A stretch of DNA of 64,000 nucleotides from Streptomyces lucensis JCM 4490 (GCF_014650035.1 NZ_BMUE01000002.1:186001-250000); one strand, 5' to 3'; positions 7,385-16,475 are shown, counted from the stretch's first letter. A program made the numbers and translations. Notes: generated from the sequence alone by a model not told the origin.

Positions 7385-8995
7385 TCACCCCCGCGCGTGG
7401 CGGTCCAGGAACTCGGACACCCCCGAAGCCCGCCGGTGCGGCATCAGCACCCTGGCCGTGCCCGCCAGCATCGTGTGGATGCGGGACGACTGGACCTGGT
7501 CCAGCAGGGACAGCACCCGCAGCCCAGCCTGAGCCGCCTCGTCGGGACGACCCTCGCGGGCCAGGTCGTCGGCCAGCTCCGCGGTGTACAGCGCGATGTT
7601 CCGGGTGAAGTGCGGATCCTGCAGGTCCGCCGCACGGCGCGCATGCCGGGACGCGCGCCGCCAGTCGCCCAGCGTGGACCAGCACTGAGCCTCCAGCCCC
7701 TCCAGTTCCGCCTCCCCGTAGAAGCTCATCCACTCGGGGTCGGCGTCCGAGTGGCCGCGGCCGAAGAGGGCCTGGGCCCGGGCCAGCGCCCGTGCGCAGC
7801 CGGTGCGGTCGGCGAGCCCCGCCCAGCCACCCGCCTCGCGCAGTGCGAGCAAGGACAGCAGACGCGGGGAGCCGAGGGGGCCGGCGGCACGCTGGGCGGC
7901 CTGCGCGGCCCGCACCGCCTCCCGGGGGCGGCCGGCGTCACGGGCCAGGAACGCCGTGTTGCAGAAGGCGTGCGCCTCCAGCGCCGCATCCCCGCTCATG
8001 CGGGCGGTGGCCAGCGCCTCCGCATAGTGCGAGCGCGCGTCGTCGAAGCGTCCGGAGTCGTGGGCGAGCCAGCCCACGGAGATGGCGAGTTCACCGGCGC
8101 CCGCGTGCAGCCGGTCGGTGGTGGTCTGCCGGGTCGCGCCGGCGTCCAGCAGCGCGTAGGCCGCGCGCAGCGGAGCCGACGCGCGCCGGTAGAGGCCGTC
8201 CGCGCCGTGCCGGTCGTCGAGCAGCCGGATGCAGCGGACGGCTTCCTCCAGGGCGCTCGCCTCGGAGGCACCGGGTCGTCGCGTGGGCCGGGCCGCCGCG
8301 GCGGCCGCCTCCGTGGTGAGCCCCAGTGGGCCCAGCGTGGCGGCGGCAACCGTGGCGCCTCCGCCGGTCATGAATGCGCGACGCAGCACGTCGCTCTCCT
8401 CGTGGTTCAGGTGGTCTTCCGCGTGCGGCTCGTACGGCTCGTACGGGTCGCACGGGTGCGGTGGTGCGCCGTACGGGCCGAACGGGTCACACGGGTCGTA
8501 CGTGCTCAGTGCGTCATGCAGGTCATGCAGGTCATGCAGGTCATGCAGGTCATGCGGGCCGTGCGGGCCGTGCGGGCCGTGCGGGTCTAATGGATCAGAC
8601 GGGTCGAACGGATCAGACGGGTCGTACGTGTCCCGCTGCGCGGACGGTCCCGGTGTGTCATACGGCTCCGCCACCCCCCTCGTCTCAAGAGCCGCGCGCG
8701 CCGCACGTCCGCGGACGGACGAGCGGGGCGCGAAGCCGAGGTCGGTGAGCGTGCGGCCGGGGAACATGTGCAGGAACACCCGCTCGTACGCGTAGTTCGG
8801 GCAACGGATCTCGCCCGCCTCGACCCGGCCGACGTAACGCGCGTCACAGCTCACCCGCTCACCGATCTCGCGCGCGGCACGCCGTACGAGCGCCGCGAAC
8901 TCGGCCGGTGAACGGCTGCCGCGCAGTTGCCGGAAGGCGAGGTTCGGCCGGGGTGGCCGTTCGGGCTGTGACGAGGTCACCGTTGACGACGCCAT
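7385..8995 (-). CDS. helix-turn-helix/TPR-type regulator with low-complexity insert, 536 aa
   Basis: Residues 20-90 resemble the N-terminal HTH-like domain of Streptomyces pleiotropic regulators (an NsdA-like layout): FAALVRRAAREIGERV, then YVGRVEAGEIRCPNYAYERV. Residues about 118-190 are Asp/His/Pro-rich repeats (DPSDPFDPSDP, then GPH and DLH triplets). A hydrophobic stretch (about 208-228) and Ala/Arg-rich helices of TPR type follow to the C-terminus. It is probably a cytoplasmic regulator of development or secondary metabolism; the target is unknown. ATG 8995 is chosen because GAGGA lies seven bases upstream. The NsdA comparison is from memory of the domain layout, not from an alignment. 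Confidence 0.7.
   Translation of the reverse strand: MASSTVTSSQPERPPRPNLAFRQLRGSRSPAEFAALVRRAAREIGERVSCDARYVGRVEAGEIRCPNYAYERVFLHMFPGRTLTDLGFAPRSSVRGRAARAALETRGVAEPYDTPGPSAQRDTYDPSDPFDPSDPLDPHGPHGPHGPHDLHDLHDLHDLHDALSTYDPCDPFGPYGAPPHPCDPYEPYEPHAEDHLNHEESDVLRRAFMTGGGATVAAATLGPLGLTTEAAAAAARPTRRPGASEASALEEAVRCIRLLDDRHGADGLYRRASAPLRAAYALLDAGATRQTTTDRLHAGAGELAISVGWLAHDSGRFDDARSHYAEALATARMSGDAALEAHAFCNTAFLARDAGRPREAVRAAQAAQRAAGPLGSPRLLSLLALREAGGWAGLADRTGCARALARAQALFGRGHSDADPEWMSFYGEAELEGLEAQCWSTLGDWRRASRHARRAADLQDPHFTRNIALYTAELADDLAREGRPDEAAQAGLRVLSLLDQVQSSRIHTMLAGTARVLMPHRRASGVSEFLDRHARG
8509..8640 (-). repeat. coding minisatellite in the regulator gene
   Basis: A 9-bp unit catgcaggt recurs about four times (near 8515-8550). 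Variants catgcggg/ccgtgcggg follow (8550-8586), and then 12-15-bp units ggatcagacgggtcg (8590-8626). On the coding strand these give (HDL)n, (HGP)n and DPSDPF/L repeats. All unit lengths are multiples of three, so the reading frame survives copy-number change. Confidence 0.8.
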
Positions 8996-9122
8996 GGCCG
9001 GGTCCTCTCGTGCGAACCGTCGAACCATGCCGGCGCCGGGGCGGAGTCGGGACGAGCCGTCCGTGTGACGCCCTGGTTCCGGCGGTGAGAACGTACCGGC
9101 TGTGAAGGTCCCGCCACGCTGT

Positions 9123-9136
9123 GTTTGGCTACAAAC
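9123..9136. promoter_or_regulatory. small inverted repeat between divergent genes
   Basis: GTTTG-GCTA-CAAAC lies in the 266-base space between the regulator (start 8995, minus) and the gene at 9262 (plus). Its position fits an operator, for instance for autoregulation, but nothing else supports this. Confidence 0.25.
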
Positions 9137-9261
9137 CGGATATCTCAACCACGATCTGCCATGAAGTGCCATCCTTTGCGGCACACTTGTGCCGTGCCTC
9201 GTTGACGCGTTCGTGCGTTGGACTCCATGGACCGCAACAGGGCTGTGTGGTGGAGGCCGGC

Positions 9262-9675
9262 ATGGAGACCATCCAGAGCAACGATCCTTCGACGTCGCCG
9301 CTGTCGGCGCTCCGGACACCCGGACGCGACACGGGATGCGACCTCGTCACGGTGCCCGCCCGGCAGGGGCTGGAGGCGGTCGACATCCTGCGGCGCGGGG
9401 CCGTGGACGCGGTGGGTCCCGTTCTGCACGACGGCGGCTGCGACACCCTCGGTTTCCTGGTCCCGGCCGGCACCGCCGCCGGCTGGGACGTGCCGGGCAG
9501 CACCTGCACGGAGACGAACGGCCGCGGACTGCGCCTGAACCCCGTGCCCCCGGTGGAGGGTTCCGACTGGCTGCTGCCCCCCGGCGAAGCCGACCTCGCC
9601 ACCGACCCGGCCGAGCTGCGCCGGGCCCTGGGAGAAGCGGCCAGGCTCCTGGAGGCCGCCGACAACTGCCGGTGA
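9262..9675 (+). CDS. conserved hypothetical protein, 137 aa
   Basis: A soluble protein with two Cys (in GCDLVTVP and GGCDTLGF) and the segment CDLVTVPARQGLEAVDIL followed by GPVLHDG, then WLLPPGE near residue 105. The pattern is faintly like the N-terminal part of actinobacterial primase-polymerase proteins, which share VxxPAxxGLxAL and a W-LPPS motif; I would not assign that function. ATG 9262 is preceded by GGAGG at a good distance, so the further upstream open frame is not used. It is divergent from the large regulator, and many Streptomyces pairs of this kind are regulatory partners, but that is a guess. Confidence 0.65.
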   Translation: METIQSNDPSTSPLSALRTPGRDTGCDLVTVPARQGLEAVDILRRGAVDAVGPVLHDGGCDTLGFLVPAGTAAGWDVPGSTCTETNGRGLRLNPVPPVEGSDWLLPPGEADLATDPAELRRALGEAARLLEAADNCR

Positions 9676-9709
9676 AGCGCGTGCGCACGGCACCTGCGAG
9701 ACTGGACCG

Positions 9710-10579
9710 ATGGGCAGGTCCAGGAACACGCGGCGCAGGTCGGCCGCCGTCGAAGCCGTCGTGGAGGCGGTCGACGGCGGGCTCGCCCAGCTCGTCCCCG
9801 ACCCCGACCGCGACCGGGCCTGGACACTGCTGATCGACGGGGCGCCCCAGTCGCACGTCGACCTGGACGACCCCGCGCACCTGTCCTTCGAGTACCAGCG
9901 CCGCCTCGGTCATGTCATCGACCTCGTCGCCCCGGCCGGCAGGCCCGTGCACGCGGTGCACCTCGGCGGCGGCGCGTTCACCCTCGCCCGGTACGTCGCC
10001 GCGACCCGGCCCCGCTCCACCCAGCAGGTCGTCGAGCGGGACGCCCAACTGGTCCAACTGGTCCGCCGCGAACTGCCGCTGGACCCGGGCGCGCGTGTGC
10101 GCGTGCGGTCGGCGGACGCCCGCGCCGGGCTCGGCAAGGTGCCGGACGGCTGGGCCGACCTGGTCGTCGCCGACGTCTTCAGCGGCGCCCGCACCCCCGC
10201 CCACCTCACCTCCGTCGAGTACCTGGACGAGGTCCGCCGCGCCCTGAAGCCGTCCGGCGTCTACGCGGCCAACATCGCCGACGGGCCGCCGCTCGCCCAC
10301 CTGCGCGGCCAGATCGCCACCGCCGCCGCCCGGTTCGGCGAACTCGCGCTGATCGCCGACCCGGCCGTGCTGCGCGGCAAACGCTTCGGCAACGCCGTCC
10401 TCGTCGCCTCCGACCTGTCGCTGCCCCTCGCCGAACTCACCCGCCGCGCGGCCTCCGACCCGCACCCCGGACGGGTCGAACACGGCAGGCAGCTCATCGA
10501 CTTCACCGGTGGCGCCGGCCCCGTGACGGACGAGGCGGCGGTGGCCTCCCCGGCCCCGCCGCCCTCCGTGTTCCGCTGA
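9710..10579 (+). CDS. spermidine synthase-like methyltransferase-fold protein, 289 aa
   Basis: A Rossmann-type SAM-binding fold is visible: VHAVHLGGGAFTLARYV (motif I, about 82-98), VVERDAQLV (acidic residue of motif II) and WADLVVADVFSG (motif IV), followed by LTSVEYLDEVRRALKPSGVY. This is the layout of spermidine synthase homologues common in actinobacteria. These often lack polyamine-specific residues, so the true substrate is unknown. No signal peptide or membrane part is present. It lies 34 bases behind the 137-aa gene and could be co-transcribed with it. Confidence 0.75.
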   Translation: MGRSRNTRRRSAAVEAVVEAVDGGLAQLVPDPDRDRAWTLLIDGAPQSHVDLDDPAHLSFEYQRRLGHVIDLVAPAGRPVHAVHLGGGAFTLARYVAATRPRSTQQVVERDAQLVQLVRRELPLDPGARVRVRSADARAGLGKVPDGWADLVVADVFSGARTPAHLTSVEYLDEVRRALKPSGVYAANIADGPPLAHLRGQIATAAARFGELALIADPAVLRGKRFGNAVLVASDLSLPLAELTRRAASDPHPGRVEHGRQLIDFTGGAGPVTDEAAVASPAPPPSVFR

Positions 10580-10591
10580 GCACCCGCCCGG

Positions 10592-11116
10592 TCAGTAGGT
10601 GCCGACCTCCACGCGCGGCGGGCCGTCGTGCCAGGTGCAGAACACCGACACCCGGTCCGCGCCCCGGCTGAACTCCACCCGGATCCAGCTCTGCGTCTTC
10701 CACACCTGCATCGACCAGCCGGTCCCAGGCGTCGCCGAGACGAGCTTCGCGTCGGCCGTGCCCAGGTCGAAGACCGCCCGCCCGCCGTCGGTGTCGTAGG
10801 CCTCGACCCGGCCCGAGGCGGTGGCGGAAGCGGAAGCGGCGGGGGAGGGGCCGGCGGAGCGGGCCGGGGTGCGGGACGGCGGGGCCGACGGCCCGGCCGA
10901 CGGGCTCTTCGACGGCGACGGACGCACGGTCCGGGAATCCAGCGGCTTCGGGCGCTGCGTGCTCGTGTCCGCCGCCGTGACCGGCAGGGCGCGCGGCGGG
11001 TCGTACACCGTGCCGGCCATCACCGTGTGCACACCCCACCACGAGAGCGTGACCGCCGCGCCCGTGGCGAGCAGCCAGGCCAGTACGTGTACGAGTCCTC
11101 TGCGCATCGCGGCCAT
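10592..11116 (-). CDS. membrane-anchored secreted hypothetical protein, 174 aa
   Basis: The N-terminus MRRGLVHVLAWLLATGAAVT is one signal-anchor segment. Next come a Ser/Pro/Thr-rich linker (about 48-100) and a compact C-terminal domain ending in VSVFCTWHDGPPRVEVGTY. The layout suggests a surface-exposed domain tethered through the membrane. Domain identity is unknown. Two in-frame ATGs nine bases apart (11116 and 11107) are possible; the first has GAGG upstream. It is convergent with the spermidine-synthase-like gene, with only 12 bases between stops, and divergent from the response regulator. Confidence 0.7.
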   Translation of the reverse strand: MAAMRRGLVHVLAWLLATGAAVTLSWWGVHTVMAGTVYDPPRALPVTAADTSTQRPKPLDSRTVRPSPSKSPSAGPSAPPSRTPARSAGPSPAASASATASGRVEAYDTDGGRAVFDLGTADAKLVSATPGTGWSMQVWKTQSWIRVEFSRGADRVSVFCTWHDGPPRVEVGTY

Positions 11117-11205
11117 ACTGCCTCAGGGGGACCGCCGTACGCACTTGCCCGGGGTTATCCACAGGCACCGCACCGGTGTTGGCCGCATGGCGTACGGTGC
11201 GGCGC

Positions 11206-11919
11206 ATGGCAAGTGTGCTCGTGGTCGAGGACGACCAGTTCGTCCGCTCGGCGCTCATCCGGCATCTGACCGACGCCTCGCACACCGTGCGCAGCGTCGG
11301 CACGGCGCTGGAGGCGCTGCGCGAGGTCGCCCATTTCCGATTCGACGTGGTCATCCTGGACCTCGGACTGCCCGACCTGGACGGCTCCGAGGCCCTGAAG
11401 ATGCTGCGCGGCATCACCGACGTGCCCGTCATCATCGCCACCGCCCGGGACGACGAGGCGGAGGTCGTCCGGCTGCTGAACGCCGGCGCGGACGACTACC
11501 TCACCAAGCCCTTCTCCGTCGAGCACCTCTCCGCCCGCATCGCGGCCGTGCTGCGCCGCGCCCGCACCGGCGGAGGCGAGGCCGCGCCCTCGTCCGTGCT
11601 CCGCGTCGGCGGGCTGACCGTCGACCCGCTGCGCCGCCAGGCCGAGCTGGACGGCGCCCGGCTGGACCTCACCCGCCGCGAGTTCGACCTGCTGGCCTTC
11701 CTCGCCGGGCGCCCAGGCGTCGTCGTCCCGCGCAGGGAACTGCTCGCCGAGGTCTGGCAGCAGTCCTACGGCGACGACCAGACCATCGACGTCCATCTGT
11801 CCTGGCTGCGCCGGAAACTGGGGGAGACCGCCGCGCGGCCGCGCTATCTGCACACCCTGCGCGGTGTGGGCGTGAAGCTGGAGCCGCCGGTGGCGGCGGA
11901 GGGGGAGCCACCGCGATGA
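11206..11919 (+). CDS. OmpR-family two-component response regulator, 237 aa
   Basis: The receiver domain has the acidic pair D9-D10, phosphorylation site D52 (ILDLGLPDLDG), T79 and K101 (TKPF). A winged-helix DNA-binding domain follows (about 128-230; DLTRREFDLLAFLA, TIDVHLSWLRRKLGE, YLHTLRGVGVKLE). ATG 11206 begins exactly at the receiver fold; no strong ribosome-binding site precedes it, so the transcript may be leaderless. The stop overlaps the kinase ATG (ATGA), which makes these a coupled pair. The stimulus is unknown. The secreted GH18 gene lies downstream but has its own spacer. Confidence 0.9.
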   Translation: MASVLVVEDDQFVRSALIRHLTDASHTVRSVGTALEALREVAHFRFDVVILDLGLPDLDGSEALKMLRGITDVPVIIATARDDEAEVVRLLNAGADDYLTKPFSVEHLSARIAAVLRRARTGGGEAAPSSVLRVGGLTVDPLRRQAELDGARLDLTRREFDLLAFLAGRPGVVVPRRELLAEVWQQSYGDDQTIDVHLSWLRRKLGETAARPRYLHTLRGVGVKLEPPVAAEGEPPR

Positions 11920-13331
11920 GATGGGCTCTGGTCAAGGTCTGCCTGGCGGTCACCACGATGGTCGTGGTCGCCTTCGCCGTACCGCTGGGACTGGTCGTCA
12001 AGGAGATGGCCCGCGACCGGGCGTTCGCGGGCGCCGAGCGGGAGGCCGCCGCCGTCGCGCCCGCCCTGTCCATCACCACCGACCGGGACAAGCTGGAGCG
12101 GGTGGTCGCCTCCGCGGGCGCCGGCTCGGGCCTGGCCGTCCACCTGCCCGCCGACGGCGGCCGGACCGCGCTCGACCTCGGGCACCGGCGCGCCGCCGAC
12201 CGCGACATCGAGGCCGTACGGAGACTGGGCCGCGCCTCGACGGCCACCGTCCCCGGCGGCTCCGCCCTGCTGCAGCCGGTGGCGCTCGGCTCGACGGCGA
12301 TCGCGGTCGTCGAGGTCTACGTCCCCGAATCCGCGATGACCAACGGCGTGGGCACGGCCTGGGCGGTGCTCGCCGCCGTCGGCCTCGCCCTGATCGTCGG
12401 CTCGGTCGCCGTCGCCGACCGGCTCGGCGTGCGCATGGTGCGGCCCGCGCAGCGGCTGGCCGAGGGCGCGCACGAACTGGGCGAGGGCCGGCTGGGCGCA
12501 AGGGTGCGCGAGGAGGGCCCCACCGAACTGCGGCTCGCGGCGGTCGCGTTCAACTCCATGGCCGACCAGGTGGTGCAGCTCCTCGCCAACGAACGGGAAC
12601 TGGCGGCCGACCTCTCCCACCGGCTGCGCACCCCGCTCACCGTGCTCCGCCTCAACGCGGCCTCCCTCGGCTCCGGACCGGCCGCCGAGCAGACCCGGGC
12701 CGCCGTCGCCCAGCTGGAACGCGAGGTCGACACCATCATCCGCACGGCCCGGGACGCCAGACCGCAGACCGCGGCGGCCGGCCCCGGCACCGGGTGCGAC
12801 GCGGCCGAAGTCGTCCGTGAGCGGATGGAGTTCTGGTCCGCCCTCGCCGAGGACGAAGGCCGCAAGTGGCGGGTGGCCGGCGCCGACCGCCCGGTACGCG
12901 TACCCGTGGCCCGCGCCGACCTCGCCGCCGGGCTCGACGCCCTGCTCGGCAACGTCTTCCGGCACACCGCCGAGGGCACCGCCTTCGCGGTCGACGTCCA
13001 CAACGGCGAGGACGCGGTGATCGTGCTGGTCTCCGACGCGGGCCCCGGCATACCCGACCCCGAGGCGGCGATGGCACGCGGCCGCGGCTCCGGCAGCGCC
13101 GGCTCCACCGGGCTGGGGCTGGACATCGTGCGCCGGCTCGCCGAGTCCACCGGAGGCGACGTCCGCATCGGCTCCTCCGTCCTGGGCGGCACCGAGGTGC
13201 GGATCTGGTTCCAGCTGGACGGCCGGGGGCCGGTGGGACCGGGGCGCCGGGGAGCCGTGCGGAGACGGCGGACGGGCAGAAGAGCGGGAAAATTGGTCTC
13301 GACCTTTAACCGTTCCCGATCGCTTCCTTAA
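11916..13331 (+). CDS. sensor histidine kinase, 471 aa
   Basis: It has transmembrane helices at about 7-29 and 144-168 flanking a small extracellular domain of about 110 residues, then HAMP (about 170-222). The H-box is DLSHRLRTPLTVL, with phospho-acceptor H235. The ATPase has N346 in GNVFRHTAEG, DAGPGIP (374-380) and STGLGLDIV (397-405). It partners with the response regulator in front of it; the two genes share an ATGA overlap. The last 40 residues are Arg-rich and outside the catalytic fold. The ligand is unknown. Confidence 0.9.
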   Translation: MRWALVKVCLAVTTMVVVAFAVPLGLVVKEMARDRAFAGAEREAAAVAPALSITTDRDKLERVVASAGAGSGLAVHLPADGGRTALDLGHRRAADRDIEAVRRLGRASTATVPGGSALLQPVALGSTAIAVVEVYVPESAMTNGVGTAWAVLAAVGLALIVGSVAVADRLGVRMVRPAQRLAEGAHELGEGRLGARVREEGPTELRLAAVAFNSMADQVVQLLANERELAADLSHRLRTPLTVLRLNAASLGSGPAAEQTRAAVAQLEREVDTIIRTARDARPQTAAAGPGTGCDAAEVVRERMEFWSALAEDEGRKWRVAGADRPVRVPVARADLAAGLDALLGNVFRHTAEGTAFAVDVHNGEDAVIVLVSDAGPGIPDPEAAMARGRGSGSAGSTGLGLDIVRRLAESTGGDVRIGSSVLGGTEVRIWFQLDGRGPVGPGRRGAVRRRRTGRRAGKLVSTFNRSRSLP

Positions 13332-13333
13332 GC
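13318..13333 (+). terminator. short inverted repeat at the kinase stop codon
   Basis: TCGCTT-CCTT-AAGCGA includes the TAA stop of the histidine kinase gene. The stem is only six pairs and relatively AT-rich. It could be a weak terminator or an operator for the following GH18 gene. Confidence 0.3.
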
Positions 13334-13464
13334 GAACCCTAAGGTCTTCGGCGACCGTCCCCGACAGGCAGTTTGTCCGATTCCGGATCGCTAGCGTGCT
13401 GCCGCATCGCACAGGGCCGGCAAATCCCTGTGACTCCCCGTGAACAGCGAAGGCAGGCACGCGC

Positions 13465-14919
13465 ATGAGCACGCACCGGCGCAGGATCAGTGGCAGGAAC
13501 AAGGCGATAGGCGGCCTGGTGGCCGCGGCCGTGGCCGGTGGCGGCGCGGTCCTGCTCACCGGCACCGCCAACGCGGCCGGCGTGAACGCGGCGTACACGC
13601 GGACCAGCGACTGGTCGACCGGCTACAGCGCCCAGTACGTCGTCACCAACAACAGCGGCCAGACCGAGAAGACCTGGACGCTGGAGTTCGACCTCCCGAC
13701 GGGCGCCACGCTCTCCTCCCTGTGGAACGGCGAGTCGAGCGTCAGCGGCCGCCACGTCACCGTGAAGCCCGCGAAGTGGGACACGGACGGCCTGGCCGTC
13801 GGCAAGTCCGTCACCGTCGGCTTCGTGGTCAACGGCAAGGGTGAGCCGACGGGCTGCCGCATCGACAACGCCCGGTGTTCCGCCGACGACGGCGCCACCC
13901 CCGAGCCGAGCGGCCGCCCGACCCAGCCCCAGTCCCCGGCCCCCACCGCGACGCCGAGCCAGAGCGCCACCCCCACCGGGAGCGCGAGCCCGACCCCCTC
14001 GCAGAGCACCGGTACCGGCAGCACCGCCTCCGCCGGCTTCGCGCCCTACGTCGACACCTCCCTCTACCCGGCGTTCGACCTCGTGGCCGCCGCCGACGCG
14101 ACCGGCGTGAAGAACTACAACCTCGCCTTCGTCACCGACGGCGGCGGCTGCACCCCCAAGTGGGGCGGCGTCACCGACCTGACCGCCGACGGCGTGGCCG
14201 CCCAGATCGGTTCCCTGCGGGCCAAGGGCGGTGACGTCCGGGTCTCCTTCGGCGGCGCGTCCGGCTCCGAACTGGCCACCACCTGCTCCTCGGCGGACGC
14301 CCTGGCCGCCGCCTACGGCAAGGCCGTCGACGCCTTCAAGCTGACCAAGGTCGACTTCGACGTCGAGGGCGGCGCGCTGCCCAACACCGCGGCCAACACC
14401 CGCCGCGCCCAGGCCATCGCCAAGCTGCAGGCCAAGCACCCGAACCTGGACGTCTCCTTCACCCTGCCGGTGATGCCCGAGGGCCTGACCCAGGACGGCG
14501 TGAACCTGCTGGCCGACGCCAAGTCCAACGGCGTCCGGATCAACACCGTCAACATCATGGCGATGGACTACGGACCGGCGTACAGCGGTGACATGGGCAC
14601 CTACGCCGAGCAGGCCGCGACCGCAACGCAGGCCCAGGTCAAGAGCGTGCTGGGGCTGTCCGACTCCGCCGCCTGGAAGACGGTCGCCGTCACTCCGATG
14701 ATCGGCGTCAACGACGTCTCCTCCGAGGTCTTCAAGGTCGACGACGCCACCCAGCTGGTGAACTTCGCCAAGTCCAAGGGCCTCGGCTGGCTCTCCATGT
14801 GGTCCGCTACCCGCGACAAGAGCTGCGCCGGCGGCACCAAGCCCACCGCCGACGCCACGTGCAGCTCCATCGCCCAGGACAGGTTCGCCTTCTCCAAGGC
14901 GTTCGGCACCTTCGAGTGA
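13465..14919 (+). CDS. secreted GH18 glycosidase with N-terminal CBM2, 484 aa
   Basis: The signal peptide is about residues 1-38 (RRR, hydrophobic core, ANA-AG). A family 2 carbohydrate-binding module spans about 39-140 (VNAAYTRTSDWSTGYSAQYVVTN is reduced here to its start, VNAAYTRTSDW, and it ends with Cys131/Cys138). A Pro/Thr/Ser linker covers about 143-190, and a GH18 barrel runs to the end. The catalytic motif is D297-F-D299-V-E301 (KVDFDVEGG), and the MAMDYGPAY segment also fits GH18. It probably degrades chitin or a related N-acetylglucosamine polymer outside the cell. The ribosome-binding site is weak (GAAGGCAGG about 8-16 bases upstream). Its neighbours handle cellobiose, so a cellulose-associated role through CBM2 is possible. 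Confidence 0.85.
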   Translation: MSTHRRRISGRNKAIGGLVAAAVAGGGAVLLTGTANAAGVNAAYTRTSDWSTGYSAQYVVTNNSGQTEKTWTLEFDLPTGATLSSLWNGESSVSGRHVTVKPAKWDTDGLAVGKSVTVGFVVNGKGEPTGCRIDNARCSADDGATPEPSGRPTQPQSPAPTATPSQSATPTGSASPTPSQSTGTGSTASAGFAPYVDTSLYPAFDLVAAADATGVKNYNLAFVTDGGGCTPKWGGVTDLTADGVAAQIGSLRAKGGDVRVSFGGASGSELATTCSSADALAAAYGKAVDAFKLTKVDFDVEGGALPNTAANTRRAQAIAKLQAKHPNLDVSFTLPVMPEGLTQDGVNLLADAKSNGVRINTVNIMAMDYGPAYSGDMGTYAEQAATATQAQVKSVLGLSDSAAWKTVAVTPMIGVNDVSSEVFKVDDATQLVNFAKSKGLGWLSMWSATRDKSCAGGTKPTADATCSSIAQDRFAFSKAFGTFE

Positions 14920-14984
14920 CCACCGTCTTCGGCTGACCACCGTCTTCGGCTGACCACCGTCTTCGGCTGACGGCCGTCTTCGGC
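14917..14984. repeat. four tandem copies of a 17-bp unit at the GH18 stop codon
   Basis: The unit is tgaccaccgtcttcggc, at 14917, 14934, 14951 and 14968; the last copy reads tgacggccgtcttcggc. The first copy supplies the TGA stop, so each unit brings a stop codon in a shifted frame. It lies just before the terminator hairpin. Confidence 0.9.
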
Positions 14985-15000
14985 TGACAGCGGCACGCGA

Positions 15001-15034
15001 GAGCGCGGCCCGCCCCCCACGGCAGGCCGCGCTC
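15001..15034. terminator. bidirectional hairpin between GH18 gene and bglC
   Basis: GAGCGCGGCC pairs with GGCCGCGCTC over a 14-base loop. It sits between convergent genes, seven bases from the bglC stop, and probably ends both transcripts. Confidence 0.75.
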
Positions 15035-15041
15035 CGGTCCG

Positions 15042-16475
15042 TCAGGCGGCCGGCTGCTCCACCGCCGGCAGCGTGCCCGTGCGCGCCACCTCGCCGTACC
15101 ACCGCGCACTGGACTTGGGGGTGCGCTCCAGCGTCGCGTAGTCGACGTACACCGCGCCGAACCGCTTGCCGTAGCCGTACGCCCACTCGAAGTTGTCCAT
15201 CAGCGACCACAGGTAGTAGCCGCGGACGTCGGCGCCGTCGGTGAGGGCGCGGCGCACGGCCGCCAGGTGGCCGTGCAGGTAGGCGATGCGCTCCGGGTCG
15301 TGCACCCGGCCGTCGGGGTCGGGCTTGTCGTCGTAGGCCGCACCGTTCTCGGTGATGTACAGCGGCAGGCCGGGCGCCTCGCGCGAGTAGCGCATGATCA
15401 GGTCGTACAGGCCGGTCGGGTCGATCGTCCAGCCCATCTCCGTGCGCTCGCCCGGCGTCTGGTGGAACAGCACGTCGTCGGCGGCCGGCCAGGGGGAGTG
15501 GTCGCTGGCGCCGTGGCCGTCCGCCCGGGGGCCCTTGATCCGGCCGGGGGCCGCCGAGACCAGCGCCGGGGTGTAGTAGTTCAGGCCCAGCGCGTCCAGC
15601 GGCGCGTTGATCGTGCGGACGTCCCCGTCGAGGACGTACGACCAGTCGGTGACCGAGGCGGTCGAGGCGAGCAGCGTCTCCGGATAGGCGCCGTGCAGCA
15701 TCGGGCCGTGGAAGACGCCGTTGGCCAGGTCGTCGATCCGGCGGGCCGCCGCCAGGTCGGCGGGGTCCTGGGTGAGGGACCGCACGACCGAGGAGTTGAG
15801 GCTGACGGCGATCTGGTTGCGGGCCGGCATCACCGAGCGCAGCGCGGTCGTGCCCAGGCCGTGCGCCAGGTTGAGGTGGTGGGCCGCGCGCAGGGAGGCC
15901 GCCGGGTCGGTGCGGCCGGGGGCGTGCACCCCGGAGCCGTACCCCAGGAAGGCGCTGCACCACGGCTCGTTGAGGGTGATCCAGTGCTCCACCCGGTCGC
16001 CCAGCGCCTCGCCGACGAGCGCCGCGTACTCGGCGAAGCGGAGCGCGGTGTCCCGCTCCGGCCAGCCGCCCGCGTCCTCCAGCTCCTGCGGCAGGTCCCA
16101 GTGGTACAGGGTGACGGCCGGCTTGATGCCGCGTCCCAGCAGCTCGTCCACCAGGCGGCGGTAGAAGTCCAGGCCCCGCTGGACCGCGGGGCCCCGGCCC
16201 GTGGGCTGCACCCGGGACCAGGAGACGGAGAAGCGGTAGGCGTTCAGGCCCAGCTCCGCCATCAGCGCCACGTCGTCGCGGTAGCGGTGGTAGTGGTCGA
16301 CCGCGACGTCACCGTTCTCGCCGCCCGCCGTCTTTCCCGGCGTATGGCTGAAGGTGTCCCAGATCGAGGGGGTGCGGCCGTCCTCCCGCACCGCCCCCTC
16401 GATCTGGTACGCGGAGGTCGCGGCGCCCCAGAGGAAGGAGGGCGGAAAGGTCACGGGGGAAACGGAGTCAGGCAT
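15042..16475 (-). CDS. bglC: GH1 beta-glucosidase, 477 aa
   Basis: A full-length family 1 glycosidase with no signal peptide, so it is intracellular. The acid/base is E170 in TLNEPW and the nucleophile is E376 in [21 protein letters not shown] and [13 protein letters not shown] are also diagnostic. It hydrolyses imported cellobiose and cello-oligosaccharides to glucose. It is the last gene of the cebE-cebF-cebG-bglC direction, separated from cebG by 153 bases. A CebR operator covers the start codon, so repression probably acts on its own promoter or blocks elongation. The ATG follows GGGAGCG, which is part of that operator. Confidence 0.92.
   Translation of the reverse strand: MPDSVSPVTFPPSFLWGAATSAYQIEGAVREDGRTPSIWDTFSHTPGKTAGGENGDVAVDHYHRYRDDVALMAELGLNAYRFSVSWSRVQPTGRGPAVQRGLDFYRRLVDELLGRGIKPAVTLYHWDLPQELEDAGGWPERDTALRFAEYAALVGEALGDRVEHWITLNEPWCSAFLGYGSGVHAPGRTDPAASLRAAHHLNLAHGLGTTALRSVMPARNQIAVSLNSSVVRSLTQDPADLAAARRIDDLANGVFHGPMLHGAYPETLLASTASVTDWSYVLDGDVRTINAPLDALGLNYYTPALVSAAPGRIKGPRADGHGASDHSPWPAADDVLFHQTPGERTEMGWTIDPTGLYDLIMRYSREAPGLPLYITENGAAYDDKPDPDGRVHDPERIAYLHGHLAAVRRALTDGADVRGYYLWSLMDNFEWAYGYGKRFGAVYVDYATLERTPKSSARWYGEVARTGTLPAVEQPAA

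Noticed and set aside
11155..11163. TTATCCACA, a perfect DnaA box
   Set aside because: A single box between a membrane protein gene and a response regulator, with no cluster of boxes and no dnaA or dnaN nearby; not an origin. Transcriptional effect cannot be excluded.
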